In this document: positions 1 to 8,575 of the stretch, one piece after another | How positions within the stretch are numbered: position 1 is the stretch's first letter | How the letters are laid out: the number at the start of each line of letters is the position of its first letter | Program-made: the position numbers and the translations under genes | Notes under the pieces: generated by a model | Told to the model about the DNA's origin: nothing | Seen by the model: the letters and a program-made list of their open reading frames with translations, nothing else | Database searches by the model: none | Assembly (NCBI GenBank): GCA_963789825.1 | Contig: CAWBME010000010.1 | Location: 62,001-126,000, forward strand | DNA: 64,000 nt | Reading direction: 5' to 3' | Origin: PFL42 sp963789825 | Lineage (GTDB): Bacteria; Chloroflexota; Anaerolineae; Anaerolineales; E44-bin32

Positions 1-53
1 GCCCCATGCCCTCGTGCCGCCTCGTCCGCGTCGGGTACTGTGCCTGAATTTGG

Positions 54-96
54 GGCTCTTAGGCACAAGGTTGCAGATTCGAGTCCTGCACGCCCC
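54..96 (+). repeat. tRNA-like 3' half fragment, copy 1
   Basis: This 43-base stretch looks like the 3' half of a tRNA: a CTCTTAG loop resembling a Lys(CUU) anticodon loop, an AGGTT-like variable region and a TTCGAGTCC T-loop. No matching 5' acceptor strand or D-arm is visible upstream and the anticodon stem does not pair, so it is not a working tRNA. A second copy at 2365-2408 shares the GGCTCTTAG and CACAAGGTT blocks and the TTCG.GTCCTGC core. The tRNA identity is inferred; the repeat is seen directly. Confidence 0.4.
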
Positions 97-99
97 ACT

Positions 100-626
100 C
101 GTCTCGACACGGTAGCCGGCCGCCACCCACCATCGACATGAGCGCCGCCTCCTCAGCGCAGGCTGCCTGCGCAGCCCGCCCGCGACCCCCGGGTACGCCG
201 CACGCTCCCCGCTCCGGCATCGCCGCGAACGACAGAGGGTCGGATTGCCAGCCCCCGTCGCGCCCGCCGCATGCCGGGACGCCATCCTGGTGCAAGCCCC
301 AAGCAGGACCGCCCCGCCCGTCTCGACCGTCGCCTCCTGGTCGACCAGCACCCCGGCCGTCAGCGGGAATGTGCACACGCATACGGCTGCTGACCCCTCT
401 CCGATGGCGAGCCCGCAGCCTGGTCCAGGGAACCAAACCATTCGTCGGCGGACCATCGACACCGGCCTGTGCTGGAGAGCGTGGTCGTCGAGCCTTCCAT
501 GCTCCACAGCTCTTCATGGTGCTGTTCTGAAGTAGAATTGTCCTGCAGGGGGGAGCCTCCCTGCAAGAACGTTGTTCGCTTCTCGACCCAACACACGCAC
601 TTCCAATCTCAGAAACGGAGTCTCCC
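100..626. other. Intergenic region upstream of catalase
   Basis: About 530 bases without a supported gene. Open frames exist on both strands but are low-complexity Pro/Arg/Ser-rich readings with no recognisable domain or ribosome-binding site. The only structured part is near the catalase start (see 544-577). Confidence 0.5.
544..577. promoter_or_regulatory. Inverted repeats upstream of catalase
   Basis: A 7-bp inverted repeat (TGCAGGG at 544-550 with CCCTGCA at 559-565) is followed at once by a small palindrome GAAC-GTT-GTTC at 567-577, about 50 bases before the catalase start. Such sites could bind a peroxide- or metal-responsive repressor of the Fur/PerR type or form an mRNA leader hairpin. 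The match to any known box is weak, so the role is a guess. Confidence 0.25.
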
Positions 627-2087
627 ATGACCAAACACAAGAAACTGACCACCGCTGCCGGCGCACCGGTTCCCGACAACCAGAACGCCATGACCGCCGG
701 GCCGCGCGGGCCCATGCTGCTACAGGATGTCTGGTATCTGGAGAAGCTCGCGCACTTCGACCGGGAGGTGATCCCGGAGCGCCGCATGCATGCCAAGGGG
801 TCAGGCGCATTCGGCAAGTTCACCGTCACCCACGACATCACCCAGTACACCAAGGCCAAGGTGTTCTCCAAGATCGGCAAGGAGACCGAGGTCTTCTTGC
901 GCTTCTCCACCGTAGCCGGGGAGCGCGGCGCCGCTGATGCCGAACGCGACATCCGCGGCTTCGCCATGAGATTCTACACGGAAGAAGGAAACTGGGACCT
1001 GGTGGGCAACAACACCCCGGTCTTCTTCCTGCGCGACCCGCACAAGTTCCCCGATCTCAACCGGGCGGTCAAACGCGACCCGCAGACCAACCTGCGCTCC
1101 GCTACCAACAACTGGGATTTCTGGACGTCGCTCCCCGAAGCCCTGCACCAGATCACCATCACCATGAGCGAACGCGGGATCCCGCAGTCCTATCGCCACA
1201 TGCACGGCTTTGGCAGTCACACCTTCAGCATGATCAACGCCAAGAATGAGCGGGTGTGGGTCAAGTTCCACCTGCAAACCCAGCAAGGCATCAAGAACCT
1301 GACCGACCAGGAAGCGGAAGCGATCGTCGCCAAGGACCGCGAAAGCCATCAGCGCGACCTGTTCGACAGCATCGCCAAGAAGGACTTCCCGCGCTGGACG
1401 ATGTCCATCCAGGTGATGACCGAAGAACAGGCCAAGCAGATGCCCTACAATCCCTTTGACCTGACCAAGGTCTGGTACCACAAGGAATTCCCCGTGATCG
1501 AAGTGGGCGTGCTCGAGCTGAACCGCAACCCGGAGAACTACTTCCAGGATGTGGAACAGGCAGCCTTCAATCCGGCGGCCGTTGTGCCGGGGATCAGCTT
1601 CTCGCCGGACAAGATGCTGCAGGGCCGGCTCTTCTCCTACGGCGATGCCCAGCGCTACCGCTTGGGCGTCAACCATCACCAGATTCCGGTCAACAGCCCC
1701 AAGCACGCCCCGGCCAATCCATCCCATCGTGATGGCCTGATGCGTGTGGATGGCAACCACGGCGCCACCCTCGGCTACGAACCGAACAGCTTCGGCGAGT
1801 GGCAGGAGCAGCCCGAATATCGGGATCCCTCGCTGGACTTGTCTGGCGCGGCGGACAACTGGAACTTCCGCGAGGACGATTCGGACTACTACACCCAGCC
1901 GGGGAAGCTGTTCCGCCTGATGGACAAGAAGCAACAGCAGGTTCTGTTCGAGAATACCGCCCGGGCGATGGGCGACGCCCCCGAATTCATCAAGATCCGC
2001 CACATCGGCAACTGCCTCAAGGCCGATCCGGCCTACGGCAAGGGTGTGGCCGATGCACTCGGGATCGCGCTCGACAAGGTCAAGTAG
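627..2087 (+). CDS. katA: Monofunctional haem catalase (clade 3, small subunit)
   Basis: Breaks hydrogen peroxide down to water and oxygen in the cytoplasm using haem b. The 486-residue protein has the typical small-subunit length. Residues 51-60 carry the distal His motif (RRMHAKGSG, His55), 127-134 the GNNTPVFF distal Asn motif, and 334-343 the proximal RLFSYGDAQR signature with haem-ligating Tyr338. The start is an ATG preceded by GGAG. The frame is intact and the C-terminus ends where small catalases end, without the flavodoxin-like extension of large ones. It stands alone between two tRNA-like fragments (54-96 and 2365-2408), with a strong hairpin just after its stop, so it is probably monocistronic. 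A second oxidative-defence gene, tpx, lies at 33866. Confidence 0.96.
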   Translation: MTKHKKLTTAAGAPVPDNQNAMTAGPRGPMLLQDVWYLEKLAHFDREVIPERRMHAKGSGAFGKFTVTHDITQYTKAKVFSKIGKETEVFLRFSTVAGERGAADAERDIRGFAMRFYTEEGNWDLVGNNTPVFFLRDPHKFPDLNRAVKRDPQTNLRSATNNWDFWTSLPEALHQITITMSERGIPQSYRHMHGFGSHTFSMINAKNERVWVKFHLQTQQGIKNLTDQEAEAIVAKDRESHQRDLFDSIAKKDFPRWTMSIQVMTEEQAKQMPYNPFDLTKVWYHKEFPVIEVGVLELNRNPENYFQDVEQAAFNPAAVVPGISFSPDKMLQGRLFSYGDAQRYRLGVNHHQIPVNSPKHAPANPSHRDGLMRVDGNHGATLGYEPNSFGEWQEQPEYRDPSLDLSGAADNWNFREDDSDYYTQPGKLFRLMDKKQQQVLFENTARAMGDAPEFIKIRHIGNCLKADPAYGKGVADALGIALDKVK

Positions 2088-2100
2088 TTCAGCTCCACGC

Positions 2101-2130
2101 GGACTGGGGCGGCGAGTGCCGCCCCAGTCC
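2101..2130. terminator. Strong hairpin after catalase
   Basis: A perfect 13-bp stem (GGACTGGGGCGGC with its complement) closes a 4-base loop 13 bases after the katA stop. No T-run follows, so it may act as a weak terminator or a 3' stabiliser. Confidence 0.6.
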
Positions 2131-2364
2131 GCGGATTGCCCCAAGAGGCCCCGAAGAACAATGGCTGCCCTGCCGGCATCAAGGCAGGTCCAACCCCGAC
2201 TCTGGTTCGCGGCTCTCCCTGCGCATGGTTGCCCGCCAGAATGCTGACCCCAGGGCCCTCTTCCCAGTCCCTCTCCGGTCCCGCATTTCCCCCATCACAC
2301 TCACCTCCACTTCCCGGCCGAACCTCCCACTCGGAGGTTGTCTTCCCAAGCTTCGTCACATCCT

Positions 2365-2408
2365 GGCTCTTAGACACAAGGTTCAAGGTTCGCGTCCTGC
2401 GTGGCCCG
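2365..2408 (+). repeat. tRNA-like 3' half fragment, copy 2
   Basis: Degenerate second copy of the element at 54-96, with the same CTCTTAG loop, CACAAGGTT block and TTCGCGTCC T-loop. Neither T-stem nor acceptor stem pairs properly. It lies in the 384-base gap between catalase and the CPBP protein, which otherwise holds only the catalase hairpin. Confidence 0.4.
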
Positions 2409-2514
2409 CGACCCAATTGCAGCAGAGCCTGCGGCTACGCTACAATCCTCTCCTGCTATCCAGTCGGAGGCGGAGCCCCAACGGGCCCGCGCTCTTCCGC
2501 AGAGGAGTTCCCCA

Positions 2515-3275
2515 ATGACCAATACCTGCCCGCCACTGACCTCCCCGAGCAGATGCCGCTCGGCCGCTCGATCCTGCTGCACCTGCTGCCGGGCGCCCTG
2601 ATCACGGCGTTCTACCTCCTGGCAGGGCCGGCCGTGCTGCGCGCCGGCTATCCACCCCTGGCGGCGCTGCTGCTGGGGATCCTGCTCGTGCTCATCCCGT
2701 TCGAACTTGGCTGGTTGTTGGTGCTCGGGCGCAGGCGCAACCAGCGGTTCAGCCTGCAAGGCATCGTGCTCTACCGCCAGCCGCTCCCCTGGTGGAACTA
2801 CGCGCTGCTTGTCCCGGCCTTCCTGATCTGGGGAGCGATCTGCTTCATCCTGCTCAACCCGATCGAAGGCCTGCAGGCATCGGCCTGGTTCTCCTGGATG
2901 CCCTCCTGGTCGCTGCCGACTTCACCCGAGGCCCTGTTCGAGGGGTATTCGCCTGCGGCGATGGTGGCAACGCTGCTTGCCGGGTTGGCCCTCAACGGCG
3001 TCGCCGCCCCGATCGTCGAGGAGCTGTACTTCCGCGGCTATCTACTGCCGCGTCTGGCTCGCTTCGGCGTGCTGGGCTCGGCGGCGATCAACGTCGGGCT
3101 GTTCTCGCTTTACCACTTCTTCACGCCGTGGGGGAACCTCACCCGGATCGTCGCCCTCCTGCCTCTGGTCTACATGGTTGCCCGCAAACGCAACCTGTAC
3201 CTCAGCCTGTGGACTCACGTCTTGCTGAATACCCTGGGCATGCTGCTCACCTTTGCCCGCCTTGCGGCCCCGTGA
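2515..3275 (+). CDS. CPBP-family intramembrane (CAAX-like) metalloprotease
   Basis: Membrane protein of the CPBP/Abi family (Rce1-like proteases). About eight hydrophobic segments span the sequence. Family motif 1 is clear (VEELYFRGYLL, the EExxxR glutamates and arginine), followed by motif 2 in SLYHFF (metal-binding His) and a late WTHVLLN motif. The ATG at 2515 has AGGAG seven bases upstream, but its frame closes after 28 codons. The conserved frame starts in-frame only at the ATG at 2553, which lacks a good ribosome site. One extra base near 2527 would join the two as MTNT-LPATDLPEQ, so a single-base loss is likely. Substrate unknown; family members process prenylated proteins, bacteriocins or signalling peptides. 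Confidence 0.82.
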
Positions 3276-3490
3276 ACTGACCGGCGCGGTCGCACCCGGC
3301 GCTCACTTGCCGAGGGTGGCCGGGAGAGATTGCCCTGCCCGGCGGGGGTCAGGCACGGCAGCCGCTGAATGCCCTCCGCCCCCGCGTTCGAGAGGCAACG
3401 GCGCCACGCCGAGGGGTCGTTTGAGCGAGGACCTGGCGCAGTCTGCACTTCGCCGTTGTTCAAATCCCCGCGCTGGGATACCATCGCCGG

Positions 3491-4396
3491 ATGCCCGCCT
3501 ACATCGGCGAAGTCGCAGCGCTGGCAACCTCGGTTTGCTGGTCGGCAACAGCGACTTTCTTCGCCATTGCCAGCCGCAGACTAGGCAGCACGCACGTCAA
3601 CCGCCTGCGCCTGCTGTTTGCTCTGGTGCTGCTGCTGGCGATCCACTGGCTGCTGGTCGGCCGCCCGCTGCCGTGGGACGCCCCACCACAAGCCTGGTTG
3701 TGGTTCAGCCTGTCCGGCCTGGTCGGTTTCGTCATCGGGGACGCCTTCCTCTTCGCCTCCTACGTCGCGGTCGGGGCGCGGCTCGGCATGCTCATGATGA
3801 GCCTGGCGCCAGTGATCAGCACCGTGCTGGCAGGCTGGGTGTTTGCCGAGCACCTGACACCCTTTCAACTGCTGGGGATCGCGGTCACCATCGCCGGCGT
3901 CGGCTGGGTGGTGATGGACAGCCGCAGTTCCAACCAGGTGGCCGGCGGCCAACGGCGTTACCTCATCGGTATCCTGCTCGGTTTGGGCGCGGCGGCCGGC
4001 CAGGCGACCGGCCTGATCCTTTCCAAGCAGGGTCTGGCCACCGGGCTTCCAGCGCTTTCTGGCAACGTGATCCGGGTGACGGCTGCCTGCCTGGCCATCT
4101 GGCTGGTGGCGGGGCTGCAGCGCAGCGCACCGACGACGATCGCCAGGCTGCGCGCCGATCGTGCCACGCTGCGTCCGATCGCCCTCGGCAGCCTGCTCGG
4201 GCCCGTCCTGGGCGTCTGGTTATCCTTGATCGCCATCCAGTACACCGAGATCGGCGTCGCCAGCACGCTGATGGCCCTCCCGCCGGTGTTCATGGTGGCG
4301 ATCGGACACTATGTTTTCGGCGAGAGGATCGGCTGGCCGTCGATCGCCGGCACCTTCGTTGCCATCCTGGGTGTGGCGCTGCTATTCCTGGCCTGA
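3491..4396 (+). CDS. DMT-superfamily (EamA) transporter
   Basis: Inner-membrane permease of 301 residues with about ten transmembrane helices in two EamA repeats (roughly residues 5-138 and 155-300). Each repeat ends in the usual glycine-rich helix (ITIAGVGWVVM and FVAILGVALLFL). Family members export amino acids or other small metabolites by proton exchange. Nothing in the sequence or neighbours fixes the substrate. A 215-base spacer separates it from the upstream CPBP gene, so it probably has its own promoter, though I see no clear one. Confidence 0.88.
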   Translation: MPAYIGEVAALATSVCWSATATFFAIASRRLGSTHVNRLRLLFALVLLLAIHWLLVGRPLPWDAPPQAWLWFSLSGLVGFVIGDAFLFASYVAVGARLGMLMMSLAPVISTVLAGWVFAEHLTPFQLLGIAVTIAGVGWVVMDSRSSNQVAGGQRRYLIGILLGLGAAAGQATGLILSKQGLATGLPALSGNVIRVTAACLAIWLVAGLQRSAPTTIARLRADRATLRPIALGSLLGPVLGVWLSLIAIQYTEIGVASTLMALPPVFMVAIGHYVFGERIGWPSIAGTFVAILGVALLFLA

Positions 4397-4510
4397 TCGG
4401 CGATGCGCCGAGCCGCCCGTCGGGCCACTCACCACCCTCGCCGTCAGCGCACCTTGCCCCCAGCTGTCTCCCAGGACCCCACCAACTGACCGACAGATGG
4501 GGTAAATAAC

Positions 4511-4539
4511 TTGACGTCTCGTTACCGGTATGCTAAACT
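4511..4539 (+). promoter_or_regulatory. Sigma70-type promoter for the ATP-grasp/GNAT operon
   Basis: TTGACG (4511-4516), a 17-base spacer and TAAACT (4534-4539) match a housekeeping promoter well. It stands in an A/T-richer patch, with the first start codon about 115 bases downstream. Confidence 0.7.
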
Positions 4540-4654
4540 CCCGCCAACGAAGACTGAGGGAAAAGGATCGCCGCCCGGCTCCGGCCGGCCGGCACTGGGC
4601 ATGTAGACCATCATAAATCGAGCACGTCGCAAGTCGACCCTGCTGGAACTCCCC

Positions 4655-5881
4655 GTGGTGCAGGGCGAGCTCGACAACGAAGCGGAAGAACCTCCGAGTC
4701 GCTCCCTCTCCGATCGACCCCGCTCACCGGCAGCCCGCAGAGTCCCGCTGAACCCGGTGGCCGCGCGCCTGCTCCCAACTCAGGAGGCGATCCGGATCTT
4801 GCTGCCTCCGGAGCCGGCGCTGCCGGTCACGGTCGAAACGCCGCAACGCGCGCGGCGGCGGCCAATTCGCTTCACCGACATGAGCCAGGTGCAGGTGATC
4901 GTGTTGCACAGCATGGCCCTCAGCCTGGATCGCGGTCGCGCCGAGGAGTTGATCGCCGATCAGGAGACCGCCGATGTCGCCCGCCGCGTGGCCGAGGCGC
5001 TCGAAGGCGAGGTCGGCGCGGTCCACCTCGTCCCGGTGTGGGACGATCTGCCCGCGGCCCTGGCGCCCTTCGATCCGCGCACCCACATCGTCTTCAACCT
5101 CGTGGAGAGCTTGGGCGGCCGCGCCTTCACCGAGCCGGAAGCCATCCGCCAGATCCGCCGGCTGGGCTTCCGCTTCACCGGCGTTCCCTACCGGGCCATG
5201 CGCTGGAGCTCGAGCAAGCTGCGCACCAAGCAGCTGCTGCAACACGCCGGCATCCCCACCCCGCCCTACCAGCTGTTTGCTAACCTGCGCGAGCGCAACG
5301 TGCTCGTTCCCCTGCCGGCCATCGTCAAACCAGTGGCCGAGGGGGGCAGCATGGGGATCTCGCATGCCTCGGTGGTGACCGACAGCGAGACGCTGCTGGC
5401 TCAGGTGGAGGATTGCCTGGCGACCTATCGTCAGCCGGCGCTTGTTGAGAGTTTCATCGAGGGACGCGAGCTCAACGTCGCATTGTGGGGCAATGGCCGG
5501 CCGGAGATCCTGCCGATCTCCGAGATCCTGTTCACCTGGACCGACGATCCGCTCAAGCAGATCGTCAGCTTTGATGCCAAGTGGATCGCCGACTCGGTCG
5601 AGTATCACAACACGCCCGGTCAGTGCCCGGCCAGGCTCAGCGCCAAGGATCAGACCGCCGTCGAGGTCGTGGCACAGCGCGTCCACAAGCGGCTTGGGCT
5701 GAAGGGCTTCGTGCGCATCGACATGCGGCTGCGGCGCGGCATCCCGTACGTCCTGGAGGTCAACAGCAACCCTGACCTCGCCCCCGATGCTGGCTTCTTC
5801 CGCTCCGCCTCGACCGCCGGGCACTCCTACCGCTCGATGGTGCTCTACATCCTGAAACTGGCGCTGGCCAGCCGTCCATGA
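4655..5881 (+). CDS. ATP-grasp ligase related to D-Ala-D-Ala ligase
   Basis: Probable carboxylate-amine/thiol ligase. The part from about residue 76 has the D-alanine-D-alanine ligase layout: an N-terminal domain, the KPVAEGGSMGIS phosphate-binding loop, the ELNVALWGNG strand, and the metal-binding end VLEVNSNPDLAPD. The longest frame (408 residues) starts with GTG at 4655 and has a Pro/Arg-rich extension of 75 residues. An ATG at 4880 would give a 333-residue protein close to normal family length, but no ribosome site marks either start. The stop overlaps the next gene by four bases (ATGA), so the two are translationally coupled. A true Ddl would normally lie in a cell-wall cluster; here the partner is an acetyltransferase, so a peptide-like or secondary-metabolite substrate is also possible. 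Confidence 0.8.
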   Translation: MVQGELDNEAEEPPSRSLSDRPRSPAARRVPLNPVAARLLPTQEAIRILLPPEPALPVTVETPQRARRRPIRFTDMSQVQVIVLHSMALSLDRGRAEELIADQETADVARRVAEALEGEVGAVHLVPVWDDLPAALAPFDPRTHIVFNLVESLGGRAFTEPEAIRQIRRLGFRFTGVPYRAMRWSSSKLRTKQLLQHAGIPTPPYQLFANLRERNVLVPLPAIVKPVAEGGSMGISHASVVTDSETLLAQVEDCLATYRQPALVESFIEGRELNVALWGNGRPEILPISEILFTWTDDPLKQIVSFDAKWIADSVEYHNTPGQCPARLSAKDQTAVEVVAQRVHKRLGLKGFVRIDMRLRRGIPYVLEVNSNPDLAPDAGFFRSASTAGHSYRSMVLYILKLALASRP

Positions 5882-6417
5882 TCACCATCCGGCCCAGCGA
5901 AGCACAAGACCAGGAAGCCGTGCTGCAGATGGCACGTGCCGAGCCGCTGTTCTCGGCGCTCGAGGCCGACACCGTCGCCGAGCTGCTGCACGACTACCTG
6001 CAGCTCGCGGACCACAACGGGTACCTGTTCCTCTCCGCGGTCGACGGCCGCCGGCTGCTCGGCTTCGCCTGCTACGGCCCGACGCCGCTCACCGAAGGCA
6101 CGTTCACGGTCTACTGGCTGTGTGTGGCTGCAGCGGGGCGCGGCCAGGGGATCGGCCGAGAGCTGATGCGCCAAGTCGAATTCGCTGCCCGCGCCGCCGG
6201 GGGCCGTTTGATCGTGCTCGACACCTCCGGCCGCTCGGCGTACGCCCCCACGCGCGCCTTCTACGAGCACATCGGCTACACGCGTGCCGCCACACTGCCT
6301 GACTTCTATGCGCCCGGAGATGATCTGGTGATCTACATGCTCCCCCTGGCGCCGGCGGCCTGGATCCCCCAGCCGGAAGTCTCCGTCGATCGCTCGCACC
6401 CTGCCGGCGTGGTCTGA
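5878..6417 (+). CDS. GNAT-family N-acetyltransferase
   Basis: Acetyl-CoA-dependent acetyltransferase of 179 residues. The GNAT fold is visible: the beta-4 strand (FTVYWLCVAAAGRGQGIGREL) carries the acetyl-CoA pyrophosphate motif RGQGIG near residues 87-92, followed by the RAFYEHIGYTRA motif near 127-138. It overlaps the upstream ATP-grasp gene by four bases and surely shares its promoter. The tight pairing suggests that one enzyme makes an amide or peptide bond and the other acetylates the same small molecule, but this is inference. The final 20 residues are probably disordered. Confidence 0.85.
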   Translation: MITIRPSEAQDQEAVLQMARAEPLFSALEADTVAELLHDYLQLADHNGYLFLSAVDGRRLLGFACYGPTPLTEGTFTVYWLCVAAAGRGQGIGRELMRQVEFAARAAGGRLIVLDTSGRSAYAPTRAFYEHIGYTRAATLPDFYAPGDDLVIYMLPLAPAAWIPQPEVSVDRSHPAGVV

Positions 6418-6444
6418 CTCCGCGCACGAATCCGCGCAACAGCC

Positions 6445-6472
6445 AAGGACCTGGGCGCGGCCCAGGTCCTTT
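6445..6472. terminator. Bidirectional terminator between convergent operons
   Basis: AAGGACCTGGGC pairs with GCCCAGGTCCTTT across a 3-base loop, followed by a short T-run on the plus strand and preceded by A's that serve the minus strand. It separates the plus-strand GNAT gene from the end of the 24-kb minus-strand island. Confidence 0.75.
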
Positions 6473-6525
6473 GATTCCCATGGCGTCTCGGGGCAGCCAC
6501 GCCCGCTGGACTCGACTTCCGCCGT

Positions 6526-6771
6526 TCAGCCTCCCGACATGGCCGGCACCAGCCGAACCTGGTCGCCGGCGGCAAGCACGTGTTCGGGCTTGACGATGCG
6601 CCCATTCACGACCAGCAGGAGCGCATCCCCCGAGAGCGGGATGGCTGCGGCCTCGAGCAGGGTCTGCACGGTGGCCCCCTCGGGCAGGTCAACTTCCAGC
6701 CGGTCGACGATCCCCTCCGGCGTCTTGCGCCGCAGCACTGTATGCAGACGCACACTCACACGGATTGCCAC
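6526..6771 (-). CDS. MoaD/ThiS-family ubiquitin-like sulfur carrier
   Basis: An 81-residue beta-grasp protein ending in the exposed Gly-Gly (SGG) that MoaD and ThiS use as a C-terminal thiocarboxylate. The middle shows the usual LPEGATVQTLLE and GDQVRLVPAMSGG elements. MoaD donates sulfur to make the dithiolene of molybdopterin. MoaD-like genes are commonly found next to aldehyde:ferredoxin oxidoreductase genes, whose cofactor is tungsten-bis-pterin. Here the start overlaps the end of the upstream AOR gene by 16 bases. A dedicated pterin sulfur carrier for the two AORs is the simplest reading. It is the last gene of the minus-strand block. Confidence 0.88.
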   Translation of the reverse strand: MAIRVSVRLHTVLRRKTPEGIVDRLEVDLPEGATVQTLLEAAAIPLSGDALLLVVNGRIVKPEHVLAAGDQVRLVPAMSGG

Positions 6772-8470
6772 AGACCGTCCAGCTCGTCATCCGGGATGTC
6801 AAACACCGTGTCGTGCGGCGGGAGCGGCTCGGTGCGCATCCACTCCGGGATCCGATCATCGGCTGCCGTGAAGCCGGCAGCGTGGTTGAATTCGCGTTCC
6901 AGGCGCAGGGTCTGCCTGCCCAGGTCCTGCAGGATCTCCTCCCCGCCGTCCCAGCCGTAGCGCGCCTTGAGCAGCTCGCGGATCACCCCGGGCGCCTTGG
7001 CGAAGCCGAATCCGGCGAAGATGCAGGCGCCCAGGCAGTCGTAGCCTGCCATGTTGATCTGGACGCCGCGCGAAAGCTCCGCCTGTCCCTCCGGCTTGAG
7101 ATGATCCACCTTGGCGCGCACTGTCAGGCCGGCGGTGTGGTCAGCGCCCTGGGGCGAGGTGGCGTAGGTGACACCCGTCCCCTTGATCGCCCGCGGGTCG
7201 TAGGATGGCATCGACTGCCGCTTGACGACCGGAACGCGGCGGATGCCTAGCACTTGTCCGGCGGTCGCCGCTCCGCTCCCCAGCACACGTCCCAGCGGCG
7301 TTCCGCGGCGGATCTCGTCGACCAGGCGCGAGGCGCCGGCGGCATCCCCGAACGCCATCAGCCCGGCCTCGGCGGCCACCCCCAGCGCGGCGCCGATCTC
7401 GATCGAGTCCAGCCCGAGGTCGTCGATGGCCGCATTGAGATGGGCGATCTGGTCGAGATCGCCGATCCCCAGGTTCGATCCGACCAGGCCGATCGTTTCG
7501 TATTCGAGCGGCGAGACGATCTTCTCGCCATCGGCGCTGCCGAAGACATTCGAGCTGCGAATGGTGCAGCCGGCCATGCAGGCGTGGCTGGTGTCGCTCG
7601 GCTTGCCGCGCTCGAGCAGCACATCGCGCATGTGCTCGCCGGTGATGCCCTCGATGCCCTCGAAGTGGCCGGTGGAGAAGTTACAGGTCGGCAGCGCGCC
7701 GAAGCCATCCACCATCGCCGCCAGCCCTGCCGTGCCGAAGTCACGGTAGATCGCCGTTTGCGGATGGGCCATGAGCTCCTGGGTGAAGCGCTTCTGGGCA
7801 GCCTTGAAGCCCTCGGCGTCATCCAGCGGCGGTTTCTCGCCCTGGCTGGCATCGATCACCACCGCCTTCAGCCGGCGCGCCCCATCACCGCGCCCAAGCC
7901 GCCGCGGGCGTTGATGCGCGACGGCTCGTTGTCCTTGTCCAGATTCTGAATGCCGGCCGCTTGCAGGAGCCTCTCACCACCCGGGCCGATCAGCGCCAGG
8001 CCGACCTTCGGGCCGAAGCGCTCGAGCAGGTGATGTGCCGTCGCGTGGACGCCCAGCCCGGCAAGATCATCCGCCGGCTGCAGCTCCCCGCCCTGCGCCG
8101 TCAGGTGGAGCAGCCACCAGCCGCTCGAGAGAAGCGGGCCCTCCACGACCAGCGCCTTGACGCCCAGGTAGGCCAGCTTCAGTCCGGTCGATCCTCCGGC
8201 ATTGCTCTCCTTGATGCCGCCGGTTAGCGGGCTTTTGCCTCCAACCGAGATCCGGTCGCAGGAGGACAGCATGTGGCCGACCAGCAGCCCCGAGGCCCAC
8301 AGCAGCTTGTTGCCAGGACCCAGCGCATCACAGGCGGGATCGATCTCGTCGAGCAATGCCCGCGCGATCAACCCCCGCCCCCCGAGCCGCTCCCAACCCG
8401 CCGGCACAGGCTCGCGCCGGACGCTGCCCTCGGCCACATTGACTCGCCATACGCGCTCGTCCACGCTCAT
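6756..8470 (-). CDS. Aldehyde:ferredoxin oxidoreductase (AOR family), paralogue 1, one frameshift
   Basis: Tungsten-bis-pterin and [4Fe-4S] enzyme that oxidises aldehydes to carboxylates and reduces ferredoxin. With one base restored the protein is about 571 residues. The N-terminal AFOR_N domain (1-200) ends in GGLGAVMG; the frame then closes in a run of four G's at 7880-7883. Five G's would continue as ARRLKAVV, the family sequence. The cluster motif near residues 295-302 reads S-HA-C-MAG-C, so the usual first cysteine is serine. The distal cysteine lies in YDCLGAC near 479. Eleven intact family features follow the break, so I read it as an indel. It is followed by an overlapping MoaD-like gene and preceded by a second AOR. 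Confidence 0.87.
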
Positions 8471-8575
8471 TCCACCTCTCGCTACGCTTCACAAGGCGCT
8501 CAGCGCCGATCCCCCGCCCGCCGCACCCGGCTTGAGCCGGCCCCGGGCGCGTCATCGATCCGCGGTCAGGCTGGG

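Noticed and set aside
801..2144. Long antisense open frame opposite catalase (447 codons)
   Set aside because: High-GC codon use leaves the opposite frame open; it has no domain and lies wholly over an intact, well-recognised gene.
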